This document shows positions 8,107-17,502 of a stretch of DNA of 64,000 nt, piece by piece. Source of the DNA: Agreia sp. PsM10 (lineage in GTDB: Bacteria; Actinomycetota; Actinomycetes; Actinomycetales; Microbacteriaceae); contig NZ_JARUXC010000001.1 in the NCBI RefSeq assembly GCF_030433855.1, forward strand, positions 248,001-312,000, written 5' to 3'. The notes under the pieces were generated by a model that ran no database searches, had not been told where the DNA came from, and saw only the letters and a program-made list of their open reading frames with translations. Positions within the stretch are counted from its first letter, which is position 1; each line of letters starts with the position of its first letter. The position numbers and the translations under genes are program-made.

Positions 8107-8727
8107 ATGAGCACTCCCACACCTGACACCACTCCCGCGGCGACCTCGGATCCCCGGGACCTGTTCGAGGAACAGGCGATCCCGTTCCTCGACCAGCTCT
8201 ACGGCGCCGCCCTGCGCATGACCCGCAATCCGGCAGACGCCCAGGACCTCGTGCAGGAGACGTTCGTGAAGGCGTATGCCGCGTTCGCACAGTTCGAGCA
8301 GGGCACGAACCTCAAGGCGTGGCTGTACCGCATCCTGACGAACACGTTCATCAACACCTATCGCAAGAAGCAGCGCGATCCCTACAAGGGCACCATCTCC
8401 GACATGGAGGACTGGCAGCTGGGCGAGGCCGAGTCGGCCACGGCGATGTCGAGCCGCTCCGCAGAGGCCGAGGCGATCGATCACCTGCCCGACAGTGCGG
8501 TCAAGGATGCGCTGCAGTCGATTCCCGAAGATTTTCGTCTGGCGGTCTATTTCGCCGACGTGGAAGGTTTCTCCTACCAGGAGATCGCCGACATCATGAA
8601 GACCCCTGTCGGCACGGTAATGAGTCGTCTGCACCGAGGCAGACGACTTCTGCGGGGACTTCTGACTGACTACGCAGCAGACCGCGGCATTCATGTCGCG
8701 GCGAAGACGGGGAGCACGAAGAAATGA
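8107..8727 (+). CDS. sigR: ECF RNA polymerase sigma factor SigR/SigH
   Basis: Group IV sigma factor for thiol-oxidative stress; directs polymerase to thioredoxin, mycothiol and proteostasis genes. 206 residues from the ATG. Region 2 shows the helix [20 protein letters not shown] with the -10 contact segment [25 protein letters not shown]; region 4 is near 140-185 with [25 protein letters not shown]. The stop overlaps the rsrA start (ATGA), the standard sigma/anti-sigma coupling. Two promoters are apparent: a SigR-type promoter at 7932-7959 and TAGACT at 8093. The frame remains open upstream, and a GTG at 8017 with AGGAGG could make a form 30 residues longer, as known for the unstable isoform of Streptomyces SigR. 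Confidence 0.95.
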   Translation: MSTPTPDTTPAATSDPRDLFEEQAIPFLDQLYGAALRMTRNPADAQDLVQETFVKAYAAFAQFEQGTNLKAWLYRILTNTFINTYRKKQRDPYKGTISDMEDWQLGEAESATAMSSRSAEAEAIDHLPDSAVKDALQSIPEDFRLAVYFADVEGFSYQEIADIMKTPVGTVMSRLHRGRRLLRGLLTDYAADRGIHVAAKTGSTKK

Positions 8728-8966
8728 CCGATTGCGGTTGCGACAAGGCCAAGGCCGAACTCGAGGAGTATCTGCACAACGAGCTGTGCTCGACCGATGC
8801 AGAAGACATCCGTGAACACCTCGCCGGCTGCACGGACTGCGAGTCCGAGCTGCACGTCGGTCGTGTCCTCACCGAGGCTGTCCAGCGCGCGTGCCGCGAG
8901 ACCGCGCCCGGCGATCTCCGCGACCAGGTTCTTCTGTCCATCCGCACCATCCAGGCCACGCACTAG
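8724..8966 (+). CDS. rsrA: mycothiol-system zinc anti-sigma factor RsrA
   Basis: Redox-sensitive anti-sigma factor that binds SigR when reduced and releases it when its zinc-ligand thiols form a disulfide. 80 residues. The ZAS signature is clear: His32-x3-Cys36-x2-Cys39 in EHLAGCTDC, with a further N-terminal cysteine pair (Cys4, Cys6) of which one is the expected fourth ligand, and a later Cys in [12 protein letters not shown]. Overlaps the end of sigR by 4 bases, giving one-to-one translation. Acts in the cytosol. Confidence 0.94.
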   Translation: MTDCGCDKAKAELEEYLHNELCSTDAEDIREHLAGCTDCESELHVGRVLTEAVQRACRETAPGDLRDQVLLSIRTIQATH

Positions 8967-9063
8967 CCAGCTGCCTTTCTGCCACATGAACGGCAGATTT
9001 CGGCGGCGTTAAACTCCGCCCCGACGATTGGCTTCGGCTCCGGTCAGTGCCATTATCGGCACG

Positions 9064-10536
9064 GTGACCCTCAGCAGCGATCTGCCCTCCCGCGTCAATC
9101 CCAGTGAACACACCACGCCGCACGTGGTCGTGCTGTTCGGAGCGGTGGGCGACCTCGCCAGGCGCAAGCTCATCCCCGGTATGGCCCATCTGGCGCTCTC
9201 CTCGCTTGCGCCCGACATCCGCATCGTCGGCACGTCATTGGAGGAGCACGACGACGAGTCCTTCCGCGCGTTCGCCAAGATCGCCTACAACGAGTTCGGC
9301 AGTCGGGCTCTGACGCCGGACCAGTGGGACCGCTTCGAGTCCAAGCTGAGCTACGTTCCTCAGTCCGCCGGCCCGAAGGCGCTCGCCAAGGCCGTTCTGG
9401 ATGCCGAGAAGTCGCTCGGCCCCGACGTGCGGCGGCTGCACTACCTGAGCGTGCCGCCTCGCGCCGCGCTCAGCGTGGTGCACATGCTCGGCGAGGCAGA
9501 GCTGGTGGACCGCAGCCGCATCATCATGGAGAAGCCGTTCGGCACCGACCTGGCATCGGCGGTGGCCCTGAACGCCGAACTCCACGAGACCTTCGCCGAG
9601 GATCAGATCTTCCGCATCGACCACTTCCTCGGCAAGGAGCCCGCCCAGAACATCCTCGCGTTCCGATTCGCGAACGGTCTCTTCGAACCGATCTGGAACC
9701 GCAACTTCATCGACCACGTGCAGATCGACATCCCGGAGACCCTCGGACTCGACCGGCGAGCTCAGTTCTACGAGTCGACCGGCGCCTACAAGGACATGGT
9801 GGTCACCCACCTCTTCCAGGTGCTCGCGTTCATGGCCATGGAGCCGCCCACCGCGCTCGAGCCGATCGCCATCAGCGAGGAGAAGAACAAGGTCTTCCGA
9901 TCGATGCGGCCGCTCGTCCCCGACAACGTCGTGCGCGGACAGTACATCGGCTATCGCGACGAGGAGGGAGTCGCTCCCGAGTCGGACACCGACACCTTCG
10001 TAGCCCTCAAGTGCGAGATCGACAACTGGCGCTGGGCGGGTGTTCCGTTCTACCTGCGCACCGGCAAGAAACTGGCCGAGGGGCAGCGCATCATCTCGAT
10101 CGCCTTCCGCGAGCCGCCGAAGAGCATGTTCCCGCAGGGCTCGGGCGTCGGGGCGCACGGCCCCGATCACCTGACATTCGACCTGGCCGACGCGTCGAAG
10201 GTCTCGCTCTCGTTCTACGGCAAACGACCGGGGCCGGGAATGAAGCTCGACAAGCTGAGCATGCAGTTCGCCCTGCACGAGACCGGCCGGGAGGGCGATG
10301 TCCTCGAGGCATACGAGCGGCTCATCCTCGACGCGATGCGCGGCGACCACACCCTGTTCACCACGGCGGAGGGCATCGAACGACTGTGGGAGGTCTCAGC
10401 GACCCTGCTGCAGGACCCGCCGCCGGTGCGCCTGTATTCGCCGGGAACGTGGGGGCCCAACGCCATCCATCAGCTCATCGCGCCCCATGCGTGGCGGCTG
10501 CCGTTCGAGCGGGCCTGGCGCGACAAGAAGAAGTAG
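9064..10536 (+). CDS. zwf: glucose-6-phosphate dehydrogenase
   Basis: First step of the oxidative pentose phosphate pathway, making NADPH. About 490 residues. N-terminal Rossmann motif FGAVGDLARRKLIPG; catalytic block RIDHFLGKEPAQNI near residue 190; C-terminal barrel with FYLRTGKKLAEGQ. There are two candidate starts: GTG at 9064 (preceded by CATTAT 7 bases upstream, leaderless-like) and TTG at 9028 (12 bases after TAAACT at 9010-9015). I prefer 9064 because the 12 extra residues look unlike family sequence. It follows sigR-rsrA; NADPH supply fits a thiol stress neighbourhood. It is not flanked by opcA or tal, so it may be a second, non-operonic G6PDH. Confidence 0.93.
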   Translation: MTLSSDLPSRVNPSEHTTPHVVVLFGAVGDLARRKLIPGMAHLALSSLAPDIRIVGTSLEEHDDESFRAFAKIAYNEFGSRALTPDQWDRFESKLSYVPQSAGPKALAKAVLDAEKSLGPDVRRLHYLSVPPRAALSVVHMLGEAELVDRSRIIMEKPFGTDLASAVALNAELHETFAEDQIFRIDHFLGKEPAQNILAFRFANGLFEPIWNRNFIDHVQIDIPETLGLDRRAQFYESTGAYKDMVVTHLFQVLAFMAMEPPTALEPIAISEEKNKVFRSMRPLVPDNVVRGQYIGYRDEEGVAPESDTDTFVALKCEIDNWRWAGVPFYLRTGKKLAEGQRIISIAFREPPKSMFPQGSGVGAHGPDHLTFDLADASKVSLSFYGKRPGPGMKLDKLSMQFALHETGREGDVLEAYERLILDAMRGDHTLFTTAEGIERLWEVSATLLQDPPPVRLYSPGTWGPNAIHQLIAPHAWRLPFERAWRDKKK

Positions 10537-10559
10537 CGCCGGGCCCGCTCGCGGCCGGA

Positions 10560-13500
10560 CTACAGGGTCAGTGCCCGCTCGATCAGTTCGGCCTGCTCCA
10601 CGGCGTGACGCTTGGCGGATCCGGCGGCGGGCGACGCCGCCGCCGGACGGGAGACCACGCGCACGAAGCGACCGAGGTGCGGAGCGACCTCGACGGCCAC
10701 GAACGGCCAGGCGCCCTGGTTCTCCGGCTCGTCCTGCACCCACACGACCTCTGCGTTCGGGTACTGGTCGAGAACAGATGTCAGTTCGTCGATCGGCGCT
10801 GGGTAGTACTGTTCGAGCCGCACGAGTGCGATCGCGTCGTCGGGCTTCTTCTGCAGCTCGTTCAGCAGGTCGTAGTGGATCTTGCCCGAGTGCAGCAGCA
10901 CGCGGGTGACCGCAGCCTTGTCGGCGACGCGGGTGTCGTCGATCACGGGCTCGAAGGTTCCACCGGTCAGATCGGGCACGTCGGATGTCGCGCCCCGGAG
11001 CCGGAGCATCGCCTTCGGCGTGAACACGATCAGCGGCTTGCGCGGTCGGGCGTACGCCTGCCGGCGGAGCAGGTGGAAGTACGACGCGGGCGTCGAGGGG
11101 CGGGCGACCGTCATGTTGTTCTCGGCGCACAGCTGCAGGTAGCGCTCGATGCGCGCCGAGGAGTGGTCGGGGCCCTGGCCCTCGTAGCCGTGGGGGAGAA
11201 GAAGCACGAGCGACGAGCGCTGCGCCCACTTCTGCTCGGCCGACGAGATGAACTCGTCGATCACGATCTGGGCGCCGTTGGCGAAGTCGCCGAACTGGGC
11301 CTCCCAGAGCACGAGCGCGTCGGGCCGTTCGACCGAGTAGCCGTACTCGAAGCCCATGGCGGCGTATTCGCTGAGCAGCGAGTCGTAGATCCAGAAGCGG
11401 GCCTGGTTCTCGCCGAGGTTCGCGAGCGGGAGCCATTCCTGGCCGTTCTCGCGATCGTGCAGCACGGCGTGACGCTGCACGAAGGTTCCGCGGCGCGTGT
11501 CCTGACCTGCGAAGCGCACGGGAGTGCCCTCGAGCAGTAGCGAACCGAGAGCGAGGAGCTCGGCGAAGGCCCAGTCGATGCCACCCGACCGGCTCATCTC
11601 GAGGCGCTTGTTCAGAAGCTGCTGCAGCTTGGGGTGAACGGTGAAGCCCGCGGGCTTGTTCTGGAACGCGTCGCCGATCTGGCGGATCGTAGACTCGGAC
11701 ACCGCGGTCGAGAACGCCTCGGTCTCGGACGCGTCGTTCTGCTGGGCATCGGGCAGTTCGAGGTCGGCGACACTCGATCCATCGGGCGTGATGATCGGGA
11801 TCGACGAGGTCTGCGCCGCGTGCGTCTCGGCGAAGGCCCGCTCGAGGCGGTCCTGGAAGTCGCGGTGAGCGGCCTCGTACTCCTCCTCGGTGATGTCGCC
11901 ACGGCCGACGAGGGACTCCGTGTAGAGCCGACGAACGCTTCGCTTCGCCTCGATGAGGTTGTACATGAGCGGCTGGGTCATCGAGGGGTCGTCTCCCTCG
12001 TTGTGCCCGCGGCGGCGGTAGCAGATCAGGTCGATGAACACGTCGCGGTGGAACTGCTGGCGGTACTCGAACGCGAGCTGGGCGACCCGCACGACCGACT
12101 CGGGGTCGTCTCCGTTGACGTGGAAGATCGGGGCCTGGATCGTCTTGGCGACATCGGTCGAGTACACCGACGAGCGGGACTCGCCGGGGGGAGTCGTGAA
12201 GCCCACCTGGTTGTTGATGTTGATGTGGATGGTGCCGCCCGTGCGGTAGCCGCGGAGCTGGGACATCTGCAGCGTCTCCACCACGATGCCCTGGCCCGCG
12301 AGTGCCGCGTCGCCGTGGATCAGGATCGGAAGGGTCGAGAACGTGCCGATCGCCTTGCGGTCCTGCTTGGCGCGCACGATGCCCTCGAGCACGCCGTCGG
12401 CGGCCTCGAGGTGCGACGGGTTGGCCGCAAGGTAGACGGGGATCTCGGTGCCGTCGCTGCCGTGGAACGTTCCCTCCGTTCCCAGGTGGTACTTCACGTC
12501 GCCGGAGCCCTGGACGGTTCGCGGGTCCTGGGTGCCCTCGAACTCGCGGAAGATCTGTCCGTAGGTCTTGCCCGCGATGTTCGTGAGCACGTTGAGCCTG
12601 CCACGGTGGGCCATGCCGATGGCGACCTCGTCGAGGCCCTCGTCGGCGGCACCCTGGATGACCGCGTCGAGCAGGGCGATGGTCGACTCTCCGCCCTCGA
12701 GGCTGAACCGCTTCTGGCCGACGTACTTGGTCTGCAGGAAGGTCTCGAACGCCTCGGCCTCGTTGAGCTTCGCAAGGATGCGCATCTGCTCGTCGTGGCC
12801 CGGCTTGGCGTAGGGCCGCTCGATCTTGTCCTGGATCCACTTGCGCTGCGCCGGGTCCTGGATGTGCATGTACTCGATGCCGGTCTTGCGGCAGTAGGAA
12901 TCGCGGAGCACGCCGAGGATGTCGCGGAGCAGCGCACTGCGCTTGGCACCGAACTCGCCGGTCACGAACTCCCGGTCGAGATCCCAGAGCGTGAGCCCGT
13001 GGCTCTCGATGTCGAGGTCGGGGTGGGTGCGCTGGCGGTACTCGAGCGGATCGATGTCGGCCATGAGGTGGCCCCGCACGCGGAACGCGTTGATCAGCTC
13101 CTGCACGCGGGCCGTCTTGTCGACGGCGTCGGAGAGGTCGACGCTGATGTCGGGAGCCCAGTGGATCGGGGCGTAGGGGATGCGCAGCTCGGCGAAGATG
13201 TTCTCGTAGAAGTTGCGTTCGCCGATGAGCAGCTCATGCACCTTGCGCAGGTACTCGCCTGAGCCCGCACCCTGGATGACGCGGTGGTCGTAGGTGCTCG
13301 TGAGGGTGATGATCTTGCCGATGCCCAGGTCGTTCAGGGTCTTGGGGCTGGTTCCCTGGAACTCGGCGGGGTATTCGAGGGCGCCGGCGCCGATGATGCA
13401 GCCCTGGCCCTTCATCAGCCGCGGCACGGAGTGCACGGTGCCGATTCCACCGGGGTTGGTCAGGGAGATCGTCGTTCCCTGGAAGTCGGCGGCGGTGAGC

Positions 13501-14435
13501 TTGTTGGCGCGAGCGCGGCTGACCAGCTCCTCGTAGGCGCCGAGGAACTCGTTGAAGCCCATGGTGTCGGCGCGCTTGATGCCGGGAACGAGAAGCGCAC
13601 GCGTTCCGTCGGGCTTGGGGATGTCGATCGCGATGCCCAGGCCGACGTGGGCGGGGGCGACGACCGAGGGCTTGCCGTCGACAACGTCGTAGTAGACGTT
13701 CTGGCTGCGGAACTCCTTCATCGCCTGCACGAGCGCCCAGCCGATGATGTGGGTGAACGACACCTTGCCGCCGCGGCTGCGCTTGAGGTTCGAGTTGATG
13801 ACGATGCGGTTGTCGATGAGCAGCTTGGCCGGGATCGAGCGCACGCTGGTGGCCGTCGGCACGGTGAGGCTGGCGTCCATGTTGGTCGCCAGGGTCTTGG
13901 CCATTCCGCGCAGCGGAGTGACCGTGTCCTTCTCGGCCTCCTCCTCGTCGGAGGCGGTCGATTCGGATGCGGCCTCGCGCTTGGGCGCGGAGACCGGTGC
14001 CTCTGCGGGGATGGGCGCCTGGCGGGCCTGGACGCTGGTGGTGCGGGCCTCGGGCTGCGTCTCGCGCTGGTCGGCGACGGATGCGCCCGAGGGCGCCTCG
14101 GTCGACACGGTCGCGACGGGTGACGTCGGCGGGGTGGTGGCCCCGGAGCCGGAGCCTTGCGCGATCTGCTCGGACTCGGTCGCGGCCGGAGGAGTCTGTT
14201 CGGCCGTCACGGCGGGAGCCGTCGGCGCGGCACCACCCTTGGAGACGACGGTCGAGTGGTAGCTCTCGAGGATCGGCCACCACGACTCGTCGACGGACTT
14301 CCTATCTACCTTGAACTGCTCGTAGAGCTCTTCGACGAGCCACTCATTGGCTCCGAACTCCGACGATCCTTCGTCGTTTTCCACTCCGGTCGTTTGGCTA
14401 GACAAGCCCGATCGCCCACTCTCTTCATCGTGCAT
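10560..14435 (-). CDS. kgd: multifunctional 2-oxoglutarate dehydrogenase E2-E1 fusion (Kgd/OdhA)
   Basis: 1291 residues. Decarboxylates 2-oxoglutarate with thiamine diphosphate and carries an E2-like succinyltransferase domain; works with a shared E2 and lipoamide dehydrogenase. Domains in order: short helical FGANEWLVEELYEQFK segment (about 35-75), a Pro/Ala/Thr-rich linker (80-180), E2 catalytic core ending in TYDHRVIQGAGSGEYL with its DHRxxxG active site, then the E1 half with HRGRLNVLTNIAGK, GDAALAGQGIVVETLQMS and HNEGDDPSMTQP. There is no lipoyl domain, as normal for the actinobacterial fusion. Activity in relatives is restrained by the FHA protein GarA/OdhI. The ATG lies about 80 bases after a TAGGCT box; no clear ribosome site. 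Confidence 0.96.
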   Translation of the reverse strand: MHDEESGRSGLSSQTTGVENDEGSSEFGANEWLVEELYEQFKVDRKSVDESWWPILESYHSTVVSKGGAAPTAPAVTAEQTPPAATESEQIAQGSGSGATTPPTSPVATVSTEAPSGASVADQRETQPEARTTSVQARQAPIPAEAPVSAPKREAASESTASDEEEAEKDTVTPLRGMAKTLATNMDASLTVPTATSVRSIPAKLLIDNRIVINSNLKRSRGGKVSFTHIIGWALVQAMKEFRSQNVYYDVVDGKPSVVAPAHVGLGIAIDIPKPDGTRALLVPGIKRADTMGFNEFLGAYEELVSRARANKLTAADFQGTTISLTNPGGIGTVHSVPRLMKGQGCIIGAGALEYPAEFQGTSPKTLNDLGIGKIITLTSTYDHRVIQGAGSGEYLRKVHELLIGERNFYENIFAELRIPYAPIHWAPDISVDLSDAVDKTARVQELINAFRVRGHLMADIDPLEYRQRTHPDLDIESHGLTLWDLDREFVTGEFGAKRSALLRDILGVLRDSYCRKTGIEYMHIQDPAQRKWIQDKIERPYAKPGHDEQMRILAKLNEAEAFETFLQTKYVGQKRFSLEGGESTIALLDAVIQGAADEGLDEVAIGMAHRGRLNVLTNIAGKTYGQIFREFEGTQDPRTVQGSGDVKYHLGTEGTFHGSDGTEIPVYLAANPSHLEAADGVLEGIVRAKQDRKAIGTFSTLPILIHGDAALAGQGIVVETLQMSQLRGYRTGGTIHININNQVGFTTPPGESRSSVYSTDVAKTIQAPIFHVNGDDPESVVRVAQLAFEYRQQFHRDVFIDLICYRRRGHNEGDDPSMTQPLMYNLIEAKRSVRRLYTESLVGRGDITEEEYEAAHRDFQDRLERAFAETHAAQTSSIPIITPDGSSVADLELPDAQQNDASETEAFSTAVSESTIRQIGDAFQNKPAGFTVHPKLQQLLNKRLEMSRSGGIDWAFAELLALGSLLLEGTPVRFAGQDTRRGTFVQRHAVLHDRENGQEWLPLANLGENQARFWIYDSLLSEYAAMGFEYGYSVERPDALVLWEAQFGDFANGAQIVIDEFISSAEQKWAQRSSLVLLLPHGYEGQGPDHSSARIERYLQLCAENNMTVARPSTPASYFHLLRRQAYARPRKPLIVFTPKAMLRLRGATSDVPDLTGGTFEPVIDDTRVADKAAVTRVLLHSGKIHYDLLNELQKKPDDAIALVRLEQYYPAPIDELTSVLDQYPNAEVVWVQDEPENQGAWPFVAVEVAPHLGRFVRVVSRPAAASPAAGSAKRHAVEQAELIERALTL

Positions 14436-14521
14436 CGACAATTCGCCTGAAATCAGTACATTCGTCACAGTCGTCAGCGCCCTGCATCGTTGCCGGAGGG
14501 CGCCCGACACGTTCGGAGTCA

Positions 14522-14527
14522 AGCCTA
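14522..14527 (-). promoter_or_regulatory. putative -10 box of kgd
   Basis: TAGGCT on the minus strand; predicted start near 14515, leaving an untranslated leader of about 80 bases before the ATG at 14435. The frame is open through the leader, so GTG at 14510 is an alternative in-frame start. Confidence 0.4.
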
Positions 14528-14580
14528 ATCCCCTCAGCCCTGAGCGCCACCCGACCGGGGCCGCGTGGGCCGGAAGCGAC

Positions 14581-14586
14581 TACCGT
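14581..14586 (+). promoter_or_regulatory. -10 box for leaderless guaB1 mRNA
   Basis: TACCGT ends 7 bases before the ATG at 14594, selecting that start over the GTG at 14585. Confidence 0.6.
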
Positions 14587-14593
14587 GGAGGAC

Positions 14594-16033
14594 ATGGAGT
14601 TCTATCACGCGACAGCGAGCCACGACCTCACGTATTCCGACGTCTTCCTCGTGCCCTCGCGCTCCCGGGTGACCAGCCGCCTCGACGTCTCGCTCGCCCC
14701 GAACGACGGCACCGGAGCAACGATCCCGATCGTCAGCGCGAACATGAACTCGGTCACCGGCCCTCGCCTCTCCGCCAGCCTCGCGCGGCGCGGAGGCCTC
14801 GGCGTGCTCCCGCAGGACATGCATCTCCAAGACCTCGACGCGGCGATCCGCTGGGTCAAGGCCCAGCCCGTCGAGTTCGACACCCCCTTCGACTTCGCGC
14901 CCGGCGACACGGTCGAGCAGGCGCTCCAGCAGATCCCCGCCGTCGCGGGCCAGGGAATCGTCATCCACGATTCGGCCGGCGGATACCTCGGCTGCATTCC
15001 GGCCGCCCGTCTCGCCTCGGCCCTGCCCGACGCACTGCTCGGCGACCTCCTCCACGGGCCCCTCACAGCGCTGTCGGCCGATGACATCGACTCGCCGCGA
15101 CAGGCATTCGACGCGATGGTCGAGGCCGGCCTCGACTTCGCGCCGGTCATGCGGCACGGCTCCGTGATCGGAACGCTCAGCCGCACCAGCGCCCTGCGTT
15201 CCACTCTCTACACGCCGGCGCTCGATGCGCACGGCCGCCTGCGGGTCGCCGCAGCCGTCGGCATCAACGGCGACGTCGCATCCAAGGCCCGTGCGCTCGC
15301 ATCGGCCGGAGTCGACGTGCTGGTCATCGACACGGCCCACGGTCACCAGGAGGGAATGCTGCGTGCCATCGAGACCGTGGCGAACGAGAACCTCGGGCTG
15401 CCCATCGTGGCCGGCAACATCGTGACCGCCGAGGCCGTGCGCGACCTCGTCTCCGCGGGAGCGTCGATCCTCAAGGTCGGCGTCGGTCCCGGCGCGATGT
15501 GCACCACCCGCATGATGACGGCGGTCGGTCGCCCGCAGTTCTCAGCCGTGCTCGAGACCGCCGACACGGCTCGCGAGCTGGGTGCGCACGTGTGGGCCGA
15601 CGGGGGAGTGCGCTACCCGCGCGACGTCGCCCTCGCCCTGGCCGCGGGCGCGTCGAGCGTCATGATCGGCTCGTGGTTCGCCGGCACGATCGAGGCGCCG
15701 GGCACACTGAAGACGGATGCGACGGGTCGGCTCTACAAGGAGAGCTGGGGCATGGCGTCGACGAAGGCCGTCAAAGACCGCTTCGGCCGACTCGACGCCT
15801 ACGAGCTCGCCCGCAAGACGCTCTTCGCCGAGGGCATCTCCTCGAGCAGCATCTACCTCGACCCGCTGCGCCCGTCGGTCGAGGATCTGCTCGACATGAT
15901 CACCTCCGGCGTGCGCAGCTCGTTCACCTACGCGGGGGCCAGCGACGTCGCGGAGTTCCACGACCGCGCCCTGGTCGGAATCCAGTCGGCGGCTGGCTAT
16001 GAAGAAGGAAAAGCGCTTCCCGTCAGCTGGTAG
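14594..16033 (+). CDS. guaB1: GuaB1 family IMP dehydrogenase-related protein (GMP reductase)
   Basis: 479 residues with the IMPDH/GMPR barrel interrupted by two CBS domains (about 95-205). Catalytic Cys303 lies in GVGPGAMCTTR, followed by the flap region. The mycobacterial GuaB1 orthologue has been shown to be a GMP reductase that recycles GMP to IMP and is regulated through its CBS domains by ATP/GTP, so GMP reduction is more likely than IMP oxidation. Start ATG 14594 is fixed by TACCGT 7 bases upstream. Divergent from kgd. Confidence 0.9.
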   Translation: MEFYHATASHDLTYSDVFLVPSRSRVTSRLDVSLAPNDGTGATIPIVSANMNSVTGPRLSASLARRGGLGVLPQDMHLQDLDAAIRWVKAQPVEFDTPFDFAPGDTVEQALQQIPAVAGQGIVIHDSAGGYLGCIPAARLASALPDALLGDLLHGPLTALSADDIDSPRQAFDAMVEAGLDFAPVMRHGSVIGTLSRTSALRSTLYTPALDAHGRLRVAAAVGINGDVASKARALASAGVDVLVIDTAHGHQEGMLRAIETVANENLGLPIVAGNIVTAEAVRDLVSAGASILKVGVGPGAMCTTRMMTAVGRPQFSAVLETADTARELGAHVWADGGVRYPRDVALALAAGASSVMIGSWFAGTIEAPGTLKTDATGRLYKESWGMASTKAVKDRFGRLDAYELARKTLFAEGISSSSIYLDPLRPSVEDLLDMITSGVRSSFTYAGASDVAEFHDRALVGIQSAAGYEEGKALPVSW

Positions 16034-16061
16034 CGCCGGGTGATCGGCGGGATCGAGCCGG

Positions 16062-16067
16062 TATACT
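16062..16067 (+). promoter_or_regulatory. -10 box upstream of the CNNM gene pair
   Basis: TATACT, an almost perfect -10, ends 9 bases before an ATG at 16077 that opens a 22-codon reading frame rather than the membrane protein itself. Confidence 0.45.
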
Positions 16068-16076
16068 GACGAGACA

Positions 16077-16145
16077 ATGGACGACCCTCCCTCAGCCCAT
16101 CCCTCCCTTCTTCTGAGCAGCTCCGGTGGCACCCGTGCCTCTTGA
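16077..16145 (+). other. possible leaderless upstream ORF (22 codons)
   Basis: ATG at 16077 opens MDDPPSAHPSLLLSSS..., ending at TGA 16143-16145. It overlaps both candidate GTG starts (16126, 16135) of the downstream hemolysin-like gene in a different frame. As that gene has no Shine-Dalgarno sequence, terminating ribosomes could reinitiate on it. Speculative. Confidence 0.3.
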
Positions 16146-17502
16146 CTGGATCATGTTCGGCGTCGGTATCGTTCTCACCTTCGGTACCGGCATCTTCGTC
16201 GCCAGCGAGTTCGCGCTGGTCAACCTCGACCGCAGCGATCTCGAGGCGCGACAGAAGCGTGGCGACACCGGGCTCGGCCCCACGATCTCCGCCCTGAAGA
16301 TCACCTCGACGCACCTCTCGAGCGCCCAGCTCGGCATCACACTCACCACGCTACTCACGGGTTACACGATGGAGCCGGCCATCTCGAATCTGCTCCGTGC
16401 GCCACTGACGGGTGTCGGCATCCCCGAGGCCGTGGTGCCCGGCGTCTCGGCGACCGTGGCCATCGTGTTCGCCACGCTGCTGTCGATGATCGTCGGAGAA
16501 CTCGTGCCGAAGAGCTTCGCCCTGGCGCTTCCCCTGCAGACCGCGAAACTGGTGATCCCGTTCCAGCGGCTCTTCACGCTGGTATTCAAGCCGGCGGTCA
16601 GCCTGCTCAACAACAGCGCGAACGGTCTTCTCCGAGCCATCGGCATCGAGCCGAAAGAGGAGCTCTCGGGTGCCCGCACCGCCGAGGAGCTCTCGTCGCT
16701 GGTGCGACGCTCGGCCATGCAGGGCAGCCTCGACCTCGACACGGCGACCCTGCTCAACCGCACCCTCCTCTTCTCGGGGCACACGGCATCCGACGCCATG
16801 ACACCGCGACCGCGCATCGCGAGCGTCAAACGCACCGACAGCGCCGAAGACGTCATCACCCTGACCCGCACGACAGGACACAGCCGCTTTCCCGTGCTCG
16901 ACGACGACATCGACGATATCGTCGGCGTGGTGCACGTGAAGCAGGCCGTCAGCGTTCCCCGATCGCGGCGACGTGACGTGCCCGCGGCGGCCCTGGCCTC
17001 GAACGTGATCCGCGTGCCCGAGACCATGAAGCTCGACTCCCTGCTGGGGGAACTGCGCGGACGCGGCTACCAGATGGCGATCGTCGTCGACGAATACGGC
17101 GGAACTGCCGGCGTCGTCACGCTCGAGGACCTCGTCGAGGAGCTCGTGGGCGAACTCGACGACGAGCACGACCGTTCACGGGCCGGCGTCGTGAAGACGC
17201 TCAACTCCGTGTCGTTTCCCGGCATGCTCCGACCTGACGAGCTCGCCGACAGGGCGGGCATCAGCGTTCCCGACGACGGCCCGTACGAGACGGTGGGCGG
17301 TTTCATGATGAGCGAGCTGGGGCGGCTTCCGGTCGTGGGCGACACGGTCGAGTTGCCCACCGGGCAACTCGCCGTCGTGCGGCTCGACGGCCGCCGTATC
17401 GATCGCATCCGCTTCACCCCCACCGCCACAGACGAGGCCGCCGCTCCGGTCGACGCGCTGGCATCCGACGATTCCACCCGGGAGGTGAACGATCGTGGCT
17501 GA
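16126..17502 (+). CDS. hemolysin-family (CNNM/CorC, DUF21-CBS) membrane protein 1
   Basis: 458 residues. N-terminal DUF21 transmembrane domain (about 1-190) starting [26 protein letters not shown], then a CBS pair (210-335, with [18 protein letters not shown] and [24 protein letters not shown]) and a CorC/HlyC C-terminal domain (345-430). The family includes Mg/Co efflux or transport proteins and was misnamed hemolysin. The second paralogue overlaps by 8 bases, a tandem pair common in actinobacteria. GTG at 16126 or 16135 may be the start; neither has a ribosome site, but both sit inside a short upstream frame behind TATACT. Confidence 0.88.
   Translation: MAPVPLDWIMFGVGIVLTFGTGIFVASEFALVNLDRSDLEARQKRGDTGLGPTISALKITSTHLSSAQLGITLTTLLTGYTMEPAISNLLRAPLTGVGIPEAVVPGVSATVAIVFATLLSMIVGELVPKSFALALPLQTAKLVIPFQRLFTLVFKPAVSLLNNSANGLLRAIGIEPKEELSGARTAEELSSLVRRSAMQGSLDLDTATLLNRTLLFSGHTASDAMTPRPRIASVKRTDSAEDVITLTRTTGHSRFPVLDDDIDDIVGVVHVKQAVSVPRSRRRDVPAAALASNVIRVPETMKLDSLLGELRGRGYQMAIVVDEYGGTAGVVTLEDLVEELVGELDDEHDRSRAGVVKTLNSVSFPGMLRPDELADRAGISVPDDGPYETVGGFMMSELGRLPVVGDTVELPTGQLAVVRLDGRRIDRIRFTPTATDEAAAPVDALASDDSTREVNDRG

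Noticed and set aside
10396..12840. Long minus-strand frame overlapping kgd in another phase
   Set aside because: Extremely Arg/Pro-rich translation; the kgd frame carries all E1 motifs over the same span.
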